Positions 39,970-43,142 of a DNA stretch of 43,142 nt are shown here, one piece after another. A program made the translations under genes and the position numbers. Origin of the DNA: Planctomycetales bacterium. GTDB taxonomy: Bacteria > Planctomycetota > Planctomycetia > Pirellulales > Pirellulaceae. The notes under the pieces are model-generated. The model was not told the DNA's origin. It ran no database searches and saw only the letters and a program-made list of their open reading frames with translations. How positions within the stretch are numbered: the first letter of the stretch is position 1; every line of letters begins with the position of its first letter. The stretch spans positions 1-43,142 of the forward strand of contig JAGQPF010000367.1 of NCBI GenBank assembly GCA_020426845.1, in the 5' to 3' direction.

Positions 39970-40212
39970 ATGCGCAAAACGATACCATCAACCTATGATC
40001 CGTTGATTTCGTCCGCTGAAATTCGTGAGTTCAAGCGATTGCTGAGACGGACCTCCGGTGTGTCGCAGCGGATCTATTCTGCACGGAGAACCAGTGACGA
40101 CCAGGTCAAGGTCCTTACAGGTGGCCCGATTGGCGGCCAATGGTTAGAGTTCAGCCTGGTCGATGGTCAGTGGTCTCTCGAATTTGTCGGCACATGGATT
40201 AGCTGCAGATGA
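39970..40212 (+). CDS. 80-residue protein of unknown family
   Basis: I chose ATG 39970 (MRKTIPSTYDPL...) because GAGG lies 5 bp upstream; ATG 39955 and 39898 are alternatives. The N-terminal half is helical and basic (AEIREFKRLLRRTSGVSQRI), the C-terminal half beta with Trp (GGQWLEFSLVDGQWSLEFVG). Its stop overlaps the next start as ATGA (40209-40212), so the two are translationally coupled. First gene of a five-gene run to 42556. No known function. Confidence 0.65.
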   Translation: MRKTIPSTYDPLISSAEIREFKRLLRRTSGVSQRIYSARRTSDDQVKVLTGGPIGGQWLEFSLVDGQWSLEFVGTWISCR

Positions 40213-40856
40213 GCCAGGGCAGGTCATTGGTGATCCACAACACGGTGCACGCACCGTACTTTATCTTCATGCGATGCGCCGGAATGCTTGAGGACTCAGA
40301 AATCCTCGAGCGTTTCGGAGTGTCAAGATTTCGTCGAGAACGATCTGCTCCTGGTTCCGATCTGTATGTCGTTCTGGCCGATGATGGTCAGTGGACGATG
40401 CTCGCCGACAATTGGCTTTACTTTTTGTGGCACCGAGCTGCAACGCAGAACGCGATCGAGCGACTGTCAAAAGAGGTGGAAGTTTTCACATGTTCCGTCG
40501 GCGATAGCGATGATTCGTTCGACTTTTCTCACTACCGCGATGGACTTCTGGTGCGCAAATACGTCGTCGCCGATCCGGATTACCGCGGAGGCGAAGTTGT
40601 GGAGAACACTGGCGAACCTTTGCCCGGCGAAGCGTGTCTGTTGAGCCGCCAGGATGACAAACTGGCAATGGTCTTGTCGCTCGCAAAGTCGTTGGGAATT
40701 CGAACCGACTACCGGGAAGAAGAGCTGCGCGTCTATGATGGGTTGGCAGATCGTCGAACGAAGAATCGGCAAGGCGGGCGGGATCAAACGCCGCACGGCT
40801 CGACAGCGAGAATGGGACCGAAAGTATGGCAACTGGGCCGTCGGCTATCTGATTGA
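40209..40856 (+). CDS. Small cytosolic protein of unknown family, anomalous C-terminus
   Basis: 215 residues. A compact alpha/beta start (SLVIHNTVHAPYFIFMRCAG), a Trp-rich middle (LYVVLADDGQWTMLADNWLY), then SVGDSDDSFDFSHYRDGLLV and DYRGGEVVENTGEPLPGEAC, which read like a substrate or partner loop. The natural end seems to be near RTDYREEELRVYD (about residue 175). The last 40 residues (RTKNRQGGRDQTPHG...) are basic and unstructured, and lie in a region where the next gene (40735) is already in frame, so the end may result from loss of a stop codon or a small frameshift. Confidence 0.7.
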   Translation: MSQGRSLVIHNTVHAPYFIFMRCAGMLEDSEILERFGVSRFRRERSAPGSDLYVVLADDGQWTMLADNWLYFLWHRAATQNAIERLSKEVEVFTCSVGDSDDSFDFSHYRDGLLVRKYVVADPDYRGGEVVENTGEPLPGEACLLSRQDDKLAMVLSLAKSLGIRTDYREEELRVYDGLADRRTKNRQGGRDQTPHGSTARMGPKVWQLGRRLSD

Positions 40857-41244
40857 TGGGGAGTTCGTCACTCAGGACGAGGCGATTGAAACCGTCTATT
40901 ACCGCAGCTACGAAGAGCACTTTCGCAAACACCCTCGAGATCTCACCGAGCTGATTCACATTGCCAAGTCGCTGCGCAACCCGCACGCTGAAGCAACCAC
41001 GGGCGTCGATCTCCAAGTCCCAGCGATTTTGGAATTCTTGAGACGCAACGGGCTACGTCTGCAGGGATCGGAGGTTGTGGATATCGGCACCTGGGATGGC
41101 CAGTGCTCGCATCCGATCGGCGTCCGACTCAGCCCGCTCACGATTCAGTGCGCGATCAAGCCCAAAATGACGTTAGAGTCTTTCTGGCAAGAGAAGAAAT
41201 GTCTCGCTGTCTATGTCGATGGTGAGGGGAACGAGCCAAGATAA
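40735..41244 (+). CDS. Small cytosolic protein of unknown family
   Basis: 169 residues from ATG 40735 (or 40738). Starts MMGWQIVERRIGKAGGIKRR, continues KYGNWAVGYLIDGEFVTQDE and AIETVYYRSYEEHF, helix DLTELIHIAKSLRNPHAEAT, then GVDLQVPAILEFLRRNGLRL and strand VVDIGTWDGQCSHPIGVRLS. Alpha+beta, no catalytic motif. The frame is open further upstream to 40654 but that part is poor. The first 122 bp overlap the end of the preceding gene in another phase, unusually long for such a tight operon. Confidence 0.7.
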   Translation: MMGWQIVERRIGKAGGIKRRTARQREWDRKYGNWAVGYLIDGEFVTQDEAIETVYYRSYEEHFRKHPRDLTELIHIAKSLRNPHAEATTGVDLQVPAILEFLRRNGLRLQGSEVVDIGTWDGQCSHPIGVRLSPLTIQCAIKPKMTLESFWQEKKCLAVYVDGEGNEPR

Positions 41245-41261
41245 GCCCGCTAGTTGAGAAC

Positions 41262-42008
41262 GTGTTCAAGAGATTTCGCCAAATCGTTGGCGCCTTGTTT
41301 GCGCCGATCCGTCGTCGGCGAGCCCATTTTGTGCCCGCAGACGCGACAGAGGTGCGCGGGAATCCCGGTATCGTGCAGCTGCTCAAAGAGTTGCTCGCAC
41401 AGCACGATGTCGCCACTTGCAGTGAAACGGACTGGCTGACCGCCGAGAACGGCGTCCGCATCACGGGCAGCGTCTGGCAACATGCGTCTCCTCCGGGGAC
41501 GTCGAACCTGCAGCTCGATTTCTATCTAGTGCTTGACGATGGACGCCTGCTGATCGAGTCTGTAGGGGGCGTCGGGGCGTCCCGGTCCGACGCCGTGATG
41601 GATGGCTTCCGGAATTTCGCCCAGGGATCGCTCCATGTATTGCTTGCGGCTCTGTTTGATGTGAATGTGAGCAGCCAAGTGGAGGTCGAGACCTGGAACA
41701 TTGACGGTCGCCCGAGACGAGTGACGATTGGCGGCATGAATGTTCGCTTGTTCAGCGACGTCCCTTGGGAGCCTCCGACGGAGTGGTTTCCAGTTGTCCG
41801 ACTCGCGATTGAAAGGGAGATTCTTTCGGGCGGCGCTCATTGGTTTCGTTGCTACTACGCGCAGTTCAACAGCAAGCCCGCGGCGGTCGAGGCGCTGCTC
41901 GACAATGCACACTGGCCAGCCGTCGCGGAGGCGATGTCCGAATACGGCTGGCCAGCCAAGGACGAGTTCTACAGCGTGCGGTTGTTTGCCTTCATCCAGG
42001 ATGCATGA
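41262..42008 (+). CDS. DUF6348-like protein
   Basis: 248 residues from GTG 41262, 17 bp after the preceding stop. The middle, RLLIESVGGVGASRSDAVMD followed by GFRNFAQGSLHVLLAALFDV, then VEVETWNIDGRPRRVTIGGM, matches my recollection of DUF6348, a family seen among predicted immunity proteins; not checked by a search. Basic N-terminus (FKRFRQIVGALFAPIRRRRA) is not a signal peptide. Its stop overlaps the next start as ATGA. Function unknown. Confidence 0.65.
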   Translation: MFKRFRQIVGALFAPIRRRRAHFVPADATEVRGNPGIVQLLKELLAQHDVATCSETDWLTAENGVRITGSVWQHASPPGTSNLQLDFYLVLDDGRLLIESVGGVGASRSDAVMDGFRNFAQGSLHVLLAALFDVNVSSQVEVETWNIDGRPRRVTIGGMNVRLFSDVPWEPPTEWFPVVRLAIEREILSGGAHWFRCYYAQFNSKPAAVEALLDNAHWPAVAEAMSEYGWPAKDEFYSVRLFAFIQDA

Positions 42009-42556
42009 CCATGTTCGATTTCATCTTGCGACGCGGCAATCCCACCAATCGATGGCAGCGAGCGTCCGACTTGGCTTTGACCGTCGTGCTGGATGCGCCG
42101 GCCATCAACGGAGTCGCGCTCGGAGATTCGTTTGCCCAGCTCTCGTTCTTGGGACGGAATGATGACGTGCAGTGCGGGGCGCTTTGCTACCATGAACTCG
42201 GAGTTGGCGTGGATCGCGCAAAGGACGGCACTCTCGACGCCATCTCGGTCGTGTTTGAGGACAGCAGCGATCGCAGTCGGCCGTTCGCGGGCACGCTGCT
42301 TTGGAAGGACGGTCGCCTGGAGCCGTCGCAGTTGACGCAAGACAACCTGCGCAACCTCTTTGGTGACTGGTATTGGCTGGACGAAGATGAGGATGAACGC
42401 ATCGCGTTCTACGAATACCCGGACTACGAAATGCAGATTGAGCTGTCCTTGATCGGCAGCGTCAAAAGAGTCATCCTGACCCGCGCTCCGTTGCTGTCCG
42501 ACCCTTGGCAGCGGGAAGCCTACGGCGTCGAAAAGCAGTGGCCCCCGGTATATTAG
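42005..42556 (+). CDS. Small cytosolic protein of unknown family
   Basis: 183 residues from ATG 42005, overlapping the previous stop by 4 bp (ATGA); ATG 42011 is an alternative. Begins MTMFDFILRRGNPTNRWQRA, then strands with a helix: FAQLSFLGRNDDVQCGALCY, YHELGVGVDRAKDGTLDAIS, VVFEDSSDRSRPFAGTLLWK, and an acidic GDWYWLDEDEDERIAFYEYP patch. The acidic surface and small size fit an immunity protein that covers a basic toxin site, which is inference. Last gene of the five-gene coupled run. Confidence 0.7.
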   Translation: MTMFDFILRRGNPTNRWQRASDLALTVVLDAPAINGVALGDSFAQLSFLGRNDDVQCGALCYHELGVGVDRAKDGTLDAISVVFEDSSDRSRPFAGTLLWKDGRLEPSQLTQDNLRNLFGDWYWLDEDEDERIAFYEYPDYEMQIELSLIGSVKRVILTRAPLLSDPWQREAYGVEKQWPPVY

Positions 42557-42599
42557 TGCATCGCTGAGCTCAGCTGCGTCGTCGAGCCGCGCACCCGGC

Positions 42600-42736
42600 G
42601 AATCTGGGGCGGCGCTTCTTTGCCTCTGGCCAACGGTGAGGAAGGCCTTCAGCCTTCATGTGGTGGCCGCCCGGGACCCTGGGGCGGCGCTTCGCTCTGC
42701 CCCAGGCTACGGTGAAGAAGGCCTTTGGCCTTCATG
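42600..42736. repeat. Family G repeat, two direct copies of about 60 bp
   Basis: CTGGGGCGGCGCTTC...GGCCTTCATG at about 42604-42660 and again at about 42680-42735. Copy 2 has two clean dyads: CTGGGGC/GCCCCAG and GAAGGCC-TTT-GGCCTTC. Located in the 310-bp gap 42557-42866. Confidence 0.8.
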
Positions 42737-42779
42737 GGCTCGGGCCGCTATGGAACTGCCGGCAAACTCAGGTGCCGAC

Positions 42780-42827
42780 ATCTGTCTGACGGAGGCACGG
42801 AGGCACGGAGGCACGGAGGCACGGAGA
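42780..42827. repeat. Family E single arm with four CACGGAGG units
   Basis: CTGACGGAGGCACGGAGGCA continues with further GGCACGGA units (8-9 bp period). It is the left arm of the family E hairpin at 35577 without the right arm. Confidence 0.85.
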
Positions 42828-42866
42828 GGGGGTGATTTCGCCGGAAATTCCAGGTTGGCGCTGTTC

Positions 42867-43142
42867 ATGATCAAAGCTGTCCTCTTCGATCTATACGGCA
42901 CATTGCTGCACCACCCTCGCGGCCATCGAGTCTATTCGACGCTGGCGATTCAACGACGGGACGCGAGCCCGCGCTCGTTGCTCGATCAGGCAATGACGGG
43001 AAGCTATGCCACGCTTGCGGAGTTTGCGGCGAGCATTGAAGTCCCTTGGCACGAAGACTTGGAGATCCTCGAGCGTTCTTTGGAAGCGGACGTGGCCGAA
43101 ATTGAGCCGTTCTACGACGCGGCGCCGACGCTGCAATCGCTC
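42867..43142 (+). CDS. HAD-superfamily hydrolase (C-terminus cut off)
   Basis: Partial gene: ATG 42867 to the window end, 92 codons, no stop. Begins MIKAVLFDLYGTLL, the HAD motif I with nucleophile Asp8 in DxYGTL (Asp8, Leu9, Tyr10), where the second Asp of phosphatases (DxD) is replaced by Tyr, as in many HAD dehalogenase-like members. A helical cap begins at about residue 15. Motifs II-IV lie outside the window. Preceded by family E and G repeats. Confidence 0.85.
   Translation, partial: MIKAVLFDLYGTLLHHPRGHRVYSTLAIQRRDASPRSLLDQAMTGSYATLAEFAASIEVPWHEDLEILERSLEADVAEIEPFYDAAPTLQSL

Overview
The window is GC-rich, densely coded bacterial chromosome that looks like a member of the Planctomycetota, probably Pirellulales. 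The basis is a mix of recognisable housekeeping genes with proteins of a planctomycete style (signal-peptide leucine-rich repeat protein, Ala/Pro-rich linker proteins, an orphan coiled-coil membrane operon, a Popeye-like protein) and intergenic spaces packed with dyad-symmetric dispersed repeats. The lineage is inferred from sequence style; no marker gene such as rRNA is present. I saw no tRNA, rRNA, CRISPR array, prophage or intact insertion sequence.

Layout. 1-2.6 kb: an amino-sugar or sugar locus, with a secreted spherulin-4/GH135-like protein (cut by the window edge), a sugar isomerase/epimerase-like TIM barrel and a cupin on the minus strand, divergent from nagB, with an 18-bp palindrome between them. 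nagB runs into a rhomboid protease, then an FHA protein. 4.4-6.4 kb: a minus-strand operon of a coiled-coil membrane protein, a 33-residue membrane peptide and a recently duplicated paralogue, behind a near-consensus promoter. 6.6-13.4 kb: crcB, a predicted outer-membrane barrel, mnmA, a translationally coupled pair (deoxyhypusine-synthase-like protein and PfkB kinase), a Popeye/cyclic-nucleotide-domain protein and an MBL hydrolase. 13.4-15.9 kb: fmt, def and a protein with four copies of a short motif. 16.4-26.5 kb: miaB, a small membrane protein, a CbiX-type chelatase, two coupled CBS proteins, a FabH-like synthase, dgt and uvrA.

26.5-31.5 kb is the most interesting part. A TonB-dependent receptor is divergent from an ECF sigma factor, which is followed by a membrane-anchored zinc-finger anti-sigma-like protein whose extracytoplasmic tail ends in two CxxCH haem-attachment motifs, then a mannonate-dehydratase-like gene. 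This looks like a haem- or redox-gated surface-signalling system. 31.9-38.4 kb: a large unknown membrane protein, an HSL-type esterase, an LRR protein, a degenerate triosephosphate-isomerase-like protein, a membrane protein and a VOC protein.

38.7-42.6 kb is a run of seven small, tightly packed, mostly unassigned cytosolic proteins (one DUF6348-like), resembling arrays of orphan immunity proteins without visible toxins. A HAD hydrolase starts at the right edge. At least nine families of dispersed repeats occupy the gaps. Two families sit mostly or only between convergent genes, as expected for bidirectional terminators, and one has entered two unrelated genes in the same reading frame.
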